A stretch of 64,000 bases of DNA, taken from Candidatus Competibacteraceae bacterium (GTDB lineage Bacteria; Pseudomonadota; Gammaproteobacteria; Competibacterales; Competibacteraceae). The notes beneath the pieces are model-generated. The model made no database searches and was not told the origin of the DNA. It was given only the letters and a program-made list of their open reading frames with translations. How positions within the stretch are numbered: the first letter of the stretch is position 1; every line of letters begins with the position of its first letter. The position numbers and the translations under genes are program-made. Below, piece by piece: positions 51,685-62,746 of this stretch. The stretch is taken from the NCBI GenBank assembly GCA_016713505.1, contig JADJPA010000001.1:1178001-1242000 (forward strand). The letters are read 5' to 3'.

Positions 51685-52491
51685 ATGCCGATTTCATCGC
51701 CCGCCGAATCCGCCAACCAGCCATTGCGGGCTGCCGTCGCCATCGTCACCGGCGGCGCCAGCGGCATCGGTCGCGCCACCTGTCAGGCGCTCGCCCGCGT
51801 CGGGGCGCGCGTGGTCGTGGCCGACCTCGCTCAAACTCAAATCGATGTCGTGCTGGCTGACTTGAAAGCGGAACCGCGGGGCGATCATCTGGGACTGGCG
51901 GTGGATGTCCGCTCCGAAGCCGACATCCAGCGGCTGGTCGAGCAAACCCTGGACCGCTTCGGGCGCATCGACATCCTGGTCGCTTGCGCCGGCATCCTGC
52001 GCGGCGACGGCGGCACCCTCAAACCGCTGGCCCAACTCGCCACCCCGGAATGGGATCAGGTCATCGACACCAACCTGCGCGGCCTGTTTCTTTGCAACCG
52101 CGCCGTCCTGCCCGCCATGATCCGCCAGCGGCGCGGCGACATCATCAACCTCTCCTCGGTCTCCGGCCGTCAGGGCCGCGCCCACGACGCCCCCTATTGC
52201 GCCTCCAAGTTCGGCGTCATCGGCCTCTCCGAATCCCTCGCCGCCGAGGTCCAACAGTTCGGCGTCCGCGTCCAAACCGTCTTGCCCGACGCCGTTAATA
52301 CCGCCTTCTGGCAACAGAACGGCCCGGTGCCGATGCCGCCGCATTCCTTGCCGCCGGAACGGGTGGCGGACTTGATCCTCTTCATGCTGGCCTTACCGCC
52401 CGACACCCAGATTCTCGCTCCCGTCATCGCTCCGTTGCAGGTGCGCCGGCGCGGCGTGGGCAAGGCGGCGAAAAACGATCCCGCCGGTTGA
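51685..52491 (+). CDS. Short-chain dehydrogenase/reductase 1
   Basis: The 268-residue enzyme has an intact NAD(P) loop TGGASGIG, the DVRSEADIQ strand, ACAG, catalytic serine in LSSVSG and the Y-x3-K pair in PYCASKFG. It could reduce a beta-ketoacyl-ACP or oxidise an alcohol in the pathway. A central 413-bp block is almost identical to the next gene. The C-terminus extends 15 residues beyond its paralogue. Confidence 0.88.
   Translation: MPISSPAESANQPLRAAVAIVTGGASGIGRATCQALARVGARVVVADLAQTQIDVVLADLKAEPRGDHLGLAVDVRSEADIQRLVEQTLDRFGRIDILVACAGILRGDGGTLKPLAQLATPEWDQVIDTNLRGLFLCNRAVLPAMIRQRRGDIINLSSVSGRQGRAHDAPYCASKFGVIGLSESLAAEVQQFGVRVQTVLPDAVNTAFWQQNGPVPMPPHSLPPERVADLILFMLALPPDTQILAPVIAPLQVRRRGVGKAAKNDPAG
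51874..52286 (+). repeat. 413-bp direct repeat, copy 1 (in SDR 1)
   Basis: It is identical to 52684-53096 except for one base (52092 T versus 52902 G); the offset is exactly 810 bp. Another 40-base identical block follows at 52351 and 53161. The ends of both genes differ, so this is recent gene conversion rather than simple duplication. Confidence 0.95.
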
Positions 52492-52506
52492 AGCGGTCGA
52501 TCCGCC

Positions 52507-53265
52507 GTGCCGAATTTCGCTTTACGAGAAGCGCTGCGCGACCGGGTGGCCATCGTCACCGGCGGCGTCAGCGGCATCGGTTTGGCGGTCGCTCACGCCC
52601 TGGCTGACGCCGGAGCCCGCGTCGTGGTAACGGGCAAGAACCAGAGCCGGACCGAGGCCGTGGCGCGGGAACTGGCGCGCGCGCCGCGGGGCGATCATCT
52701 GGGACTGGCGGTGGATGTCCGCTCCGAAGCCGACATCCAGCGGCTGGTCGAGCAAACCCTGGACCGCTTCGGGCGCATCGACATCCTGGTCGCTTGCGCC
52801 GGCATCCTGCGCGGCGACGGCGGCACCCTCAAACCGCTGGCCCAACTCGCCACCCCGGAATGGGATCAGGTCATCGACACCAACCTGCGCGGCCTGTTTC
52901 TGTGCAACCGCGCCGTCCTGCCCGCCATGATCCGCCAGCGGCGCGGCGACATCATCAACCTCTCCTCGGTCTCCGGCCGTCAGGGCCGCGCCCACGACGC
53001 CCCCTATTGCGCCTCCAAGTTCGGCGTCATCGGCCTCTCCGAATCCCTCGCCGCCGAGGTCCAACAGTTCGGCGTCCGCGTCCAAACCGTCTTGCCGGGC
53101 GCGGTGGCCACGCCGATCTGGCGGCAAAACCATCCCATCCCGGCGCCGGCCAACGCCCTGCCGCCGGAACGGGTGGCGGACTTGATCCTCTTCATGCTGG
53201 CCCTGCCGCCCGATAGCCAACTGCTCGCCCCCCTGATCGTCCCGTTTCCAGCTTCCAAACTCTGA
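52507..53265 (+). CDS. Short-chain dehydrogenase/reductase 2
   Basis: This 252-residue paralogue of the preceding gene starts at GTG 52507, 15 bases after the previous stop. The NAD(P) loop is TGGVSGIG and the catalytic residues lie in LSSVSG and PYCASKFG. The first 60 residues differ from SDR 1, so cofactor preference may differ while the catalytic core is the same. It is the last gene of the divergent run. Confidence 0.88.
   Translation: MPNFALREALRDRVAIVTGGVSGIGLAVAHALADAGARVVVTGKNQSRTEAVARELARAPRGDHLGLAVDVRSEADIQRLVEQTLDRFGRIDILVACAGILRGDGGTLKPLAQLATPEWDQVIDTNLRGLFLCNRAVLPAMIRQRRGDIINLSSVSGRQGRAHDAPYCASKFGVIGLSESLAAEVQQFGVRVQTVLPGAVATPIWRQNHPIPAPANALPPERVADLILFMLALPPDSQLLAPLIVPFPASKL
52684..53096 (+). 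repeat. 413-bp direct repeat, copy 2 (in SDR 2)
   Basis: Second copy of the block at 51874-52286 with one mismatch. Confidence 0.95.
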
Positions 53266-53432
53266 TTGACATCGCCCCGGCAACCTTGAATAATCGCGGC
53301 CCCTACCGGCTTCAAACCCACCCGTCTTTGGAAGGTGACCCCATGCTCGAACCTCAAGCCGCCACCCCATAACGCCTTCCGAGCGGTCCTCGGCAGGCAC
53401 CCGTTGTCTTCCGAGCCGGTTTCCCGCATCAG

Positions 53433-53472
53433 AAAAACCCTGGATGACAACCCGTCATCCAGGGTTTTTTGT
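53433..53472 (+). terminator. Rho-independent terminator after the SDR pair
   Basis: A long stem AAACCCTGGATGAC / GTCATCCAGGGTTT with a 5-base loop ends in a run of six T. It closes the ACP-MT-SDR-SDR transcript and separates it from rtcB. The A-rich left arm also makes it usable in the opposite direction. The remaining sequence from 53266 to 53432 shows no gene that I can support. Confidence 0.92.
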
Positions 53473-53515
53473 TGGGACGCTCGATTGAGCACCTTCATTG
53501 CAGCGAGTAGCCATC

Positions 53516-54715
53516 ATGCCTATCCAACGGATCATCACCAAGGCCAAGGCACCAGTCAAAATCTACACCGACGACGTGGACCCGCAAGCCTTGACGCAGT
53601 TGACCAACATCGCGCAACTGCCGTTCATCCACAGCCATGTGGCGGCGATGCCGGACGTTCATGTCGGCATCGGCGCGACCGTGGGCGCCGTCATCCCCAC
53701 CAAGGGCGCCATCATCCCGGCGGCGGTCGGAGTCGATATCGGCTGCGGGATGAACGCGGTCCGGCTCAGCCTCAAGGCCAGTCAGTTGCCGGATAACTTG
53801 AAGCCGGTGCGCGCGGCCATCGAAGCGGCGGTGCCGGTCGGCTTCGCCATGCACGCCGACAAGCCCGGCGTGCCGGCCTCGGCGGTGCGCGCCCTGGACG
53901 GCGGTTTGGACCGCATCGTCGGCAAGCACCCCGCCATTCTCAAGATGCAGAAAAACGTCGAACGGATTTGGGCGCAACAGTTGGGAACGCTGGGCGGCGG
54001 CAACCATTTCATCGAGCTGTGCTTGGACGAAAATCAGGACGTGTGGGTGATGCTGCACTCCGGCAGCCGCGGCATCGGCAACATCATCGGACGCTATTTC
54101 ATCGATCTGGCGCGCAAGGACATGGGCCAGCATATCGCTAGCCTGCCCGACCGCGATCTGGCTTATTTGCAAGAAGGCGCGGCGCATTTCGATGATTACG
54201 TGACAGCGGTGCAGTGGGCGCAGGACTACGCCATGACCAACCGCCGCGAGATGATGCGGTTGATCCTGGACGTTCTGAGCCGACAGCTGACGCCGTTCAC
54301 CCCGACCAAGGAAGCGATCAACTGCCACCACAACTACGTGGCGGTGGAGCGGCACTTCGGGGAGAACGTGTTTGTCACCCGCAAGGGAGCCATCCGCGCC
54401 GGCGAAGGCGATCTGGGCATCATCCCCGGCAGCATGGGCGCGAAATCCTACATCGTGCGCGGCAAGGGCGAACCGCAATCGTTCTGCTCCTGCTCGCACG
54501 GCGCGGGCCGGCGCTTGAGCCGGGGTAAGGCCAAGAAGGCTTTCGATCCGCAGGACTTGATCGCGCAAACCGCCGGGGTGGAATGCCGCAAGGACGCGGG
54601 CGTGCTCGATGAAATTCCGGCCGCTTACAAGGACATCGACCAAGTGATGGCCCATCAGGCGGATTTGGTCGAGGTGGTTCACACCCTCAAACAAGTGGTC
54701 TGCGTGAAGGGCTAG
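53516..54715 (+). CDS. rtcB: RNA-splicing ligase RtcB
   Basis: RtcB joins RNA 2',3'-cyclic phosphate or 3'-phosphate ends to 5'-hydroxyl ends using GTP and manganese. The 399-residue protein shows the family metal and guanylation residues in AAVGVDIGCGMNAV, LGTLGGGNHFIEL, LHSGSRGIGN, NCHHNYV and the late SCSHGAGRRLSRG, which contains the guanylated histidine. The ATG at 53516 fits the family better than a TTG 18 bases upstream. A small gene that may be linked follows. Confidence 0.96.
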   Translation: MPIQRIITKAKAPVKIYTDDVDPQALTQLTNIAQLPFIHSHVAAMPDVHVGIGATVGAVIPTKGAIIPAAVGVDIGCGMNAVRLSLKASQLPDNLKPVRAAIEAAVPVGFAMHADKPGVPASAVRALDGGLDRIVGKHPAILKMQKNVERIWAQQLGTLGGGNHFIELCLDENQDVWVMLHSGSRGIGNIIGRYFIDLARKDMGQHIASLPDRDLAYLQEGAAHFDDYVTAVQWAQDYAMTNRREMMRLILDVLSRQLTPFTPTKEAINCHHNYVAVERHFGENVFVTRKGAIRAGEGDLGIIPGSMGAKSYIVRGKGEPQSFCSCSHGAGRRLSRGKAKKAFDPQDLIAQTAGVECRKDAGVLDEIPAAYKDIDQVMAHQADLVEVVHTLKQVVCVKG

Positions 54716-54789
54716 CCCGCTCGATCCACCACTCATGACACCCCTCCCCGCCGGCTGGCGGCCGGAGGGCTTACTTGGAGACTCTCGCC

Positions 54790-54930
54790 ATGCGCAAACG
54801 CCGCAACCCCGTCGCCACCGCGCCGATCCTGCGCAAAGGCGGCGCGCATCAACAAGCTCGTTCGGCGGATCGCACCAAGCTCCGCGTCCAACTCAAACGG
54901 GAGGCCTCGGAATGGCGCCCATCGCCGTAA
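54790..54930 (+). CDS. Small basic protein downstream of rtcB
   Basis: This 46-residue frame (MRKRRNPVATAPILRKGGAH...) has GGAG 10 bases before its ATG and lies 74 bases after rtcB. It is highly basic, as expected for an RNA-binding or unstructured protein. Short basic frames after rtcB occur in related genomes, as far as I recall. No function is known. Confidence 0.6.
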   Translation: MRKRRNPVATAPILRKGGAHQQARSADRTKLRVQLKREASEWRPSP

Positions 54931-54960
54931 ACGGGGACCGTTGACCTTCGGCCGCGGCGC

Positions 54961-55302
54961 TCACCAGCGCAACAACACCCACGCCGGAATCAACATCCCG
55001 TCCTCAAGCTCGCTGTAGCGGGTTTCATAATTGCCGTCCCCGTCGGTATCCACCAGATAATAAGGCACTCCCCTGGCCGGCACGATCTTGACCATATAGA
55101 GAATGCCTCCGGCCCGATATTCCTCAATGCTCCCTCGGTCACCGCGCTGGCGAATGGTGACTTCGGGTGTGGGTCCGTTCGATTCCCGGCCAGTCTCGGG
55201 AGGCCCGTCGGGGATAGGTTCCAGTCTGGCTGGATCGGGCCGGTCTTGAGCCCAACTCAGACTCGCCAGCAGCAGTAGAAACAACGACAACCGCGAACGC
55301 AT
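54961..55302 (-). CDS. DUF2782 domain protein, exported
   Basis: The 113-residue protein has a signal peptide (hydrophobic residues 5-16, cleavage near SWAQD) and the DUF2782 core EVTIRQRGDRGSIEEYRAGG, then GVPYYLVDTDGDG. The function is unknown. DUF2782 genes commonly neighbour polA in gammaproteobacteria, and here polA follows on the same strand with one foreign-looking gene between. I chose the ATG at 55302 because it begins the signal peptide. Confidence 0.85.
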   Translation of the reverse strand: MRSRLSLFLLLLASLSWAQDRPDPARLEPIPDGPPETGRESNGPTPEVTIRQRGDRGSIEEYRAGGILYMVKIVPARGVPYYLVDTDGDGNYETRYSELEDGMLIPAWVLLRW

Positions 55303-55700
55303 GGTCAATCCCTCATAGTGGCTGACCGGGCAATCCGGTCGCTCCGGTCGAGTGGAATCGCGCGGACCCATCATTTCTCAGCGCCGGATGTTTGTCCAGC
55401 CGCCGGAGTAACCCGTCTTTTCGAATTTGCATTTTTAAAAACCCTCTCATCCGCTCTCTCCAAACCGTTTGCTCGGTCAGGGATAAAATTTCAAACCAAA
55501 GGTAGCCTATTTCGGAAAAAAGGTGTAATATTTTTGAAATTAATTAACCTATATAGCATTATTTTTATATTCTCAATAATATACATTTATTATATATTAA
55601 CCGATTAATTCGCTTTAATGTATTATAAATGTTATACTTGGAAAAGCCGAGAGTTCAGACGAAGCATCGGTTTGCTTTTCATGCTTGAAGCGGGGTAACA
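55303..55700. other. AT-rich intergenic region
   Basis: This stretch of about 400 bases becomes strongly AT-rich from about 55520 to 55640, unlike the rest of the window. It contains several -10-like boxes (TATAAA, TATACT) before the gene at 55701, so it probably holds that gene's promoter. No coding frame or long hairpin is convincing. Confidence 0.5.
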
Positions 55701-56435
55701 ATGCACGCGAGTCTGTTTTTCAACGATGACCCATGCTTTTTTGCAATGGCGGACCTGCGCGCGATCGCGCGCGATGGGATGCGATCCTCTTCGTTGATCC
55801 GCCGCGCGGGGCGCGGTGAAATGAGCGCTAGCGAGGCGCTGCACATTGGGTTCTGGCCGTTCGTACGCGAGTTTGAAATCGCCATCGACAAGCAACGGTT
55901 ACCGCGAGATCCGCTGAAGCAGCGGTTTTGTGGCGCCGGTCGGGAGCGGGTCAATCAAACCTTCACCGAATTGGCTAGGGCGGTGGCGATCATGAAACAA
56001 GAAGAGGGCTCACATGCCAGCCATTGGAAGAAAGACGCCCAATGCCTGGGCCTGTCGGACCTTGACGGTCCCCTGCTTCCCAGCGTTCAAACCCTGATCG
56101 AATCGTCCTATTCCAAGGATCTGCCGCGTTTTTTCTCGGTGCTTGCGGGCACCGAATTCGTGGCGGAGGAGCTGTCGGCCTTTTTAACCAGCCAGCCTGC
56201 TTTTTTGGAGCGCTTTTCCCGCAAGCGTTGGATCTGGGGGGAGGTGCACCTCATCCCGCATGATGACGGCCCCTCTCATCTGGAAATCGATCTGGATTTG
56301 GCGCGGGCTTATTCAGCGGATGACGGCACGGCCAAGACGCGCATCGAAACGATGGTGGTCGAAACGATCATGCTGTTCGACCGATGCGCCCGCGAAATTG
56401 AAGAGGTGCTGGCTTCCAGGGATTATGCAGCTTAA
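55701..56435 (+). CDS. Possible heme-oxygenase-fold (HDO/TenA-like) protein
   Basis: The 244-residue protein is predicted to be all helical. E101 and H108 (EEGSHASH), E152 (AGTEFVAEE), H193 and D197 (PSHLEID) have spacing like the iron ligands of CADD/PqqC-type oxidases, but the last histidine of that set is leucine here. It could be a metal-dependent oxidase with an altered site or an unrelated helical protein. It reads against polA and DUF2782, in DNA preceded by an AT-rich leader, and may have been acquired. Confidence 0.45.
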   Translation: MHASLFFNDDPCFFAMADLRAIARDGMRSSSLIRRAGRGEMSASEALHIGFWPFVREFEIAIDKQRLPRDPLKQRFCGAGRERVNQTFTELARAVAIMKQEEGSHASHWKKDAQCLGLSDLDGPLLPSVQTLIESSYSKDLPRFFSVLAGTEFVAEELSAFLTSQPAFLERFSRKRWIWGEVHLIPHDDGPSHLEIDLDLARAYSADDGTAKTRIETMVVETIMLFDRCAREIEEVLASRDYAA

Positions 56436-56480
56436 CCGCAGCGCTATCGAATCGTGGTCGCACTGCTTGGTCGGTCCACC

Positions 56481-59231
56481 TCAATGCGCCTCATCCCAAT
56501 TGGCGCCGGTCCCGATTTCCACGTCCAGCGGAACGCGTAGTTCCGCCGCCGCGACCATCGCCGCCCGAATCCGCTCGGCGGCCTCGGTCGCGGCGCTGTC
56601 CCGCACTTCGAACACCAACTCGTCGTGGACTTGCATCAGCATCCGCGCCGGAAAATTCGATTCTTGCAACCAGCGATCCACCGCCAGCATCGCCCGCTTG
56701 ATGATGTCGGCGGCGGTGCCTTGCATCGGGGCGTTGATGGCGGCCCGTTCCGCCGCCTGGCGCAATTGGGCGTTGCGAGCGCGAAGCTCTGGCGAATACA
56801 GCCGACGGCCGAACACGGTTTCCACATAACCCCGGTCGAGGGCCTGGCGGCGGGTGTTTTCCATGTAGGCTTTGACGCCCGGATAGCGGGCGAAGTAACG
56901 GTTCACGTAATCCTGAGCGGCGCCGCGTTCGATGCCCAACTGCCGGGCCAGCCCGAACGCCGACATGCCGTAAATCAGGCCGAAATTGATGGCCTTGGCG
57001 CTGCGGCGCTGTTCGGCGCTGACCTGCTCCAGCGCCACCCCAAACACTTCGGCGGCGGTGGCGCGATGGATGTCGGCCCCGCTGGCGAACGCGCGCAACA
57101 ACCCCGCATCGCCGGATAGATGCGCCATGATCCGCAACTCGATTTGCGAATAATCCGCCGCCAGCATCACCCAGCCCGGCGCCGGCACGAAGGCTTGTCG
57201 GATGCGCCGCCCCTCCGGGGTGCGGATCGGGATATTCTGCAAATTGGGATCGGACGAAGAAAGGCGGCCAGTGCTGGTCACGGCCTGATGGTAGGAAGTG
57301 TGAACCCGGCCGGTGCGCGCTTGAATCTGCTCGGGCAACCGGTCGGTATAGGTTGACTTCAGCTTGCTGAGACCGCGATGCTCCAAGATCACCCTGGGCA
57401 GGGAATAATCCAAGGCCAGCTCCTGCAACACCGCCTCGGCGGTGGACGATTGGCCAGTGGCGGTTTTGCGGCCCGCCGGCAACTTCAGACGCTCGAATAA
57501 AACGGCTTGCAACTGCTTGGGCGAACCCAGATTGAAGCGGTCGCCGGCCAGTTCGTAAGCCTGTTGCTCCAGTTCCCACAGCCGTTTCGCCAACTCGCCG
57601 CTTTGCTGGCGCAAGGCCGTCGCATCCACCCGAACGCCGGTCCGCTCCATGCGCAGCAGCACCTCGATCAGCGGAAGCTCCATCTCCTCATACAAACGCC
57701 GCAGCGCCGGTTCCCGTTCCAGTCGCGGCCACAACCGACGATGCAGTCGCAGGGTCACATCGGCGTCCTCGGCGGCGTAGGGGCCGGCTTGCTCCAGCGC
57801 CACCTGATTGAAGGTCAACTGCTTCGCGCCCTTCCCCGCCACGTCCTCGAAGCGGATGGTGTGAAGGTGCAAATGCTGCTCCGCCAGCGAATCCATGTCG
57901 TGCCGGGCGGTGGAATCCAGCACGTAGGATTCCAGCAAGGTATCGTGACGGATGCCGCGCAGCGTGATGCCGTGATTGGCCAACACGTGCCCGTCGTACT
58001 TGAGATGCTGGCCGAGCTTGGGCCGCGCCGGGTCTTCCAGCAGCGGGCGCAACCGCTCCAACACGGCCTCCCGATTCAACTGATCCGGCGCGCCGGGATA
58101 GTCGTGGGCCAGCGGCACATAGGCCGCTTCGCCCGCTTTTACCGCGAAGGACACCCCGACGATGCGAGCATCCAGATAATTCAAGCTGGTGGTTTCGGTG
58201 TCGAAAGCGAACAGCTCGGCCGCGCTCAGTCGTTCTAGCCAGCTATCGAGCGCGGGTTGATCGAGCACCAGTTGATAAACGGGCGTACCCACCTCATCCA
58301 CCAGGGTTTCCGGCGCGCTGACGGGCGAGGGCGACTCGCTGAGCGGTGCTGGCGCGACCGAGGAACCGTCCGTTCCGCTCGCCGGCAACTCCCGCAGCCA
58401 GGAACGAAACTCATAGCGTTCGTACAAGGCGCGCAGCGCGGCGATATCGGGCGGCGCGGGCCGCAACTCCTCGACAGTAACAGGCAAGGGCACCGCGCAA
58501 TCCAAGGTCGCCAGCTGTCGGGATAATGCGAGTTGGGGCAATCCTTCCCGCAGCTTGTCGCCGATCTTGCCGGAGATAGCAGCGACATTCGCGACCAAGT
58601 GATCCAAGGAACCGTATTTTTGCAACCACTTGGCGGCGGTGACTGGACCCACGCCCGCCACGCCGGGTATGTTGTCGGAGGAATCGCCGACCAGCGCCAG
58701 CCAATCCACGATCAGCGCGGGCGGCACGCCAAATTTCTTTTCCACGCCAGCGACATCGGTCACCACGTTTTTCATGGTGTCCAACATCCGCACCTGTTCG
58801 CCCACCAACTGCGCCAAGTCCTTGTCGCCGCTGACGATCAGTACCGGCAGTCCCTTAGCGGTCGCCTGACGGGTCAGCGTGCCGATCACGTCGTCGGCTT
58901 CGACGCCCGCCACCTGCAACAGCGGCAACCCCAAGGCGCGCACGCAGGCGTGCAGCGGCTCGATCTGCTGGCTCAGTTCCGGGGCCAGCGGTGGACGATG
59001 CGCCTTGTAAGCGGCGAATTGTTCGTGACGGAAGGTCTTGCCGGGGGCATCGAACACCACCGCCAGATAGTCGGGCCGGTAGTCGGCCAACAGCCGGCGC
59101 AACATGTTCAGCACGCCGTACAGCGCGCCGGTCGGCGCGCCGGCCTTGGTGCTCAACGCCGGCAAGGCGTTGAACGCGCGGTGCAGCCAGGACGAGCCAT
59201 CGACCAACAGGCAAGGTTTGGGGGCATTCAT
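56481..59231 (-). CDS. polA: DNA polymerase I
   Basis: PolA fills gaps and removes RNA primers. The 916-residue protein has the 5'-3' nuclease domain (about 1-290), an active-looking 3'-5' exonuclease (FAFDTETTSLNY, with the D-E pair) and the family A polymerase domain: LAADYSQIELR (motif A), RRSAKAINFGLIYGMSAFG (O-helix motif B) and MQVHDELVFEV (motif C). The ATG at 59231 starts the nuclease domain (CLLVDGSSWLHRAF); the longer open frame is not homologous. Length matches the E. coli enzyme. Confidence 0.98.
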   Translation of the reverse strand: MNAPKPCLLVDGSSWLHRAFNALPALSTKAGAPTGALYGVLNMLRRLLADYRPDYLAVVFDAPGKTFRHEQFAAYKAHRPPLAPELSQQIEPLHACVRALGLPLLQVAGVEADDVIGTLTRQATAKGLPVLIVSGDKDLAQLVGEQVRMLDTMKNVVTDVAGVEKKFGVPPALIVDWLALVGDSSDNIPGVAGVGPVTAAKWLQKYGSLDHLVANVAAISGKIGDKLREGLPQLALSRQLATLDCAVPLPVTVEELRPAPPDIAALRALYERYEFRSWLRELPASGTDGSSVAPAPLSESPSPVSAPETLVDEVGTPVYQLVLDQPALDSWLERLSAAELFAFDTETTSLNYLDARIVGVSFAVKAGEAAYVPLAHDYPGAPDQLNREAVLERLRPLLEDPARPKLGQHLKYDGHVLANHGITLRGIRHDTLLESYVLDSTARHDMDSLAEQHLHLHTIRFEDVAGKGAKQLTFNQVALEQAGPYAAEDADVTLRLHRRLWPRLEREPALRRLYEEMELPLIEVLLRMERTGVRVDATALRQQSGELAKRLWELEQQAYELAGDRFNLGSPKQLQAVLFERLKLPAGRKTATGQSSTAEAVLQELALDYSLPRVILEHRGLSKLKSTYTDRLPEQIQARTGRVHTSYHQAVTSTGRLSSSDPNLQNIPIRTPEGRRIRQAFVPAPGWVMLAADYSQIELRIMAHLSGDAGLLRAFASGADIHRATAAEVFGVALEQVSAEQRRSAKAINFGLIYGMSAFGLARQLGIERGAAQDYVNRYFARYPGVKAYMENTRRQALDRGYVETVFGRRLYSPELRARNAQLRQAAERAAINAPMQGTAADIIKRAMLAVDRWLQESNFPARMLMQVHDELVFEVRDSAATEAAERIRAAMVAAAELRVPLDVEIGTGANWDEAH

Positions 59232-59247
59232 ACGCTCGGCGTCCGAC

Positions 59248-59673
59248 TCATTTGCCCCGCCGGTAAGTTTGCCGGCGCAGCCGGTCGATAGCCTGCAACT
59301 GAGCGGTGGCTTCGGCCAGAGTCCTGGCGCATTCCACGTTGAACCAGGAATCCTGACAGGCGCGCCGGGCGGCCTCTTGCGCTTTGATAACGCCCGACTC
59401 ATCCAGATTGGCGGCGTCTTCGGCATAATCAGCCAAAATCGTGACTATCCGCGGCTGCACTTCCAGCAGACCGCTGGAGACGTAGATGATGTGGGTTTCC
59501 TGTTCCGAGAGTTGGATGCGGATCTGGCCGGGTTTCAACCGGGCCAACAACGGGCTGTGTCCCGGCAAGATGCCGACTTCGCCTAATTCCGCCGTTGCCA
59601 CCACCATCTCGGCCAGCCCGGAAAACAGCTCCTTCTCCGCGCTGACCACATCGACGTGTACCTTGAGTGCCAT
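59248..59673 (-). CDS. atpC: F-type ATP synthase epsilon subunit, isolated from the atp operon
   Basis: The 141-residue protein has the epsilon beta-barrel (VHVDVVSAEKELFSG through GILPGHSPLLA and VSSGLLEVQP) and the C-terminal helical pair. In F1 it regulates rotation and hydrolysis. No other ATP synthase gene is visible: polA follows 17 bases after it, and upstream lies a 450-base gap and then hppA in the opposite direction. So it is either a moved subunit gene or a second copy. Confidence 0.93.
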   Translation of the reverse strand: MALKVHVDVVSAEKELFSGLAEMVVATAELGEVGILPGHSPLLARLKPGQIRIQLSEQETHIIYVSSGLLEVQPRIVTILADYAEDAANLDESGVIKAQEAARRACQDSWFNVECARTLAEATAQLQAIDRLRRQTYRRGK

Positions 59674-60123
59674 TTCTCTTAATTCCGTGCGAATCGGTTG
59701 GTCGTTCTCAGTTTATGGGGGTTGCTCATGCTCGTCGGAAAACCGTTCCGAAACCGTCGCCGCTATCGACCGTCGCCTACTTGCCTTTGACGCGGCATCG
59801 CCAAATCCCTGGAATCCTGGGTTCGCGGCCGAATCGTGCTTGACCGACCCGCCGCGCAGGGCTTTTTGACTAGCTCAATTGACACCTTACCCGAAACCGA
59901 GTAACTCCTAAAGTAGTTGAAGTTGCGCTAATCTATTGCTCGGAAAAAATTCGAACTCAATGATCCTTTGAATTTTTCCGTGATGGAACAAGTTCACGAC
60001 GCGAACCGAGCCGGCAACGTTATCGACCCCTTCGATCGCGCCGAGCGATCCACCATGCGTTCACCCGCCCCGTAGTTAGGATCATGGAACTCTTTACAGG
60101 AGACCTAGTTTTGAGGAACCCCG
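59674..60123. other. Intergenic region between atpC and hppA
   Basis: No gene is supported in these 450 bases. At 59942-59979 GGAAAAAATTC and GAATTTTTCC form a near-perfect 10-bp hairpin with an 18-base loop. CAGGAG and GAGGAACC occur just before the hppA start; GAGG at 60113 is at a suitable distance. Confidence 0.5.
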
Positions 60124-62628
<2,505 letters not shown>

Positions 62629-62746
62629 TGGTTATTGCGCTGCGTCGTGACTATGATGGAACGGAATGGGAGGCGCGTTCCCCTTCGCGCCACGGCGGTG
62701 CAGACGAATCCAGAACTCAGTTGCTTCTTTATAAAGGACCGATCAC

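Noticed and set aside
51874..53096. Two 413-bp repeats as a mobile or composite element
   Set aside because: They are the catalytic cores of two SDR genes in the same frame, without ends or transposase; gene conversion explains them.
53335..53796. 153-codon frame over the terminator before rtcB
   Set aside because: It crosses a strong terminator and the rtcB start in another frame.
53495..54736. 413-codon minus-strand frame across rtcB
   Set aside because: It is the shadow of rtcB.
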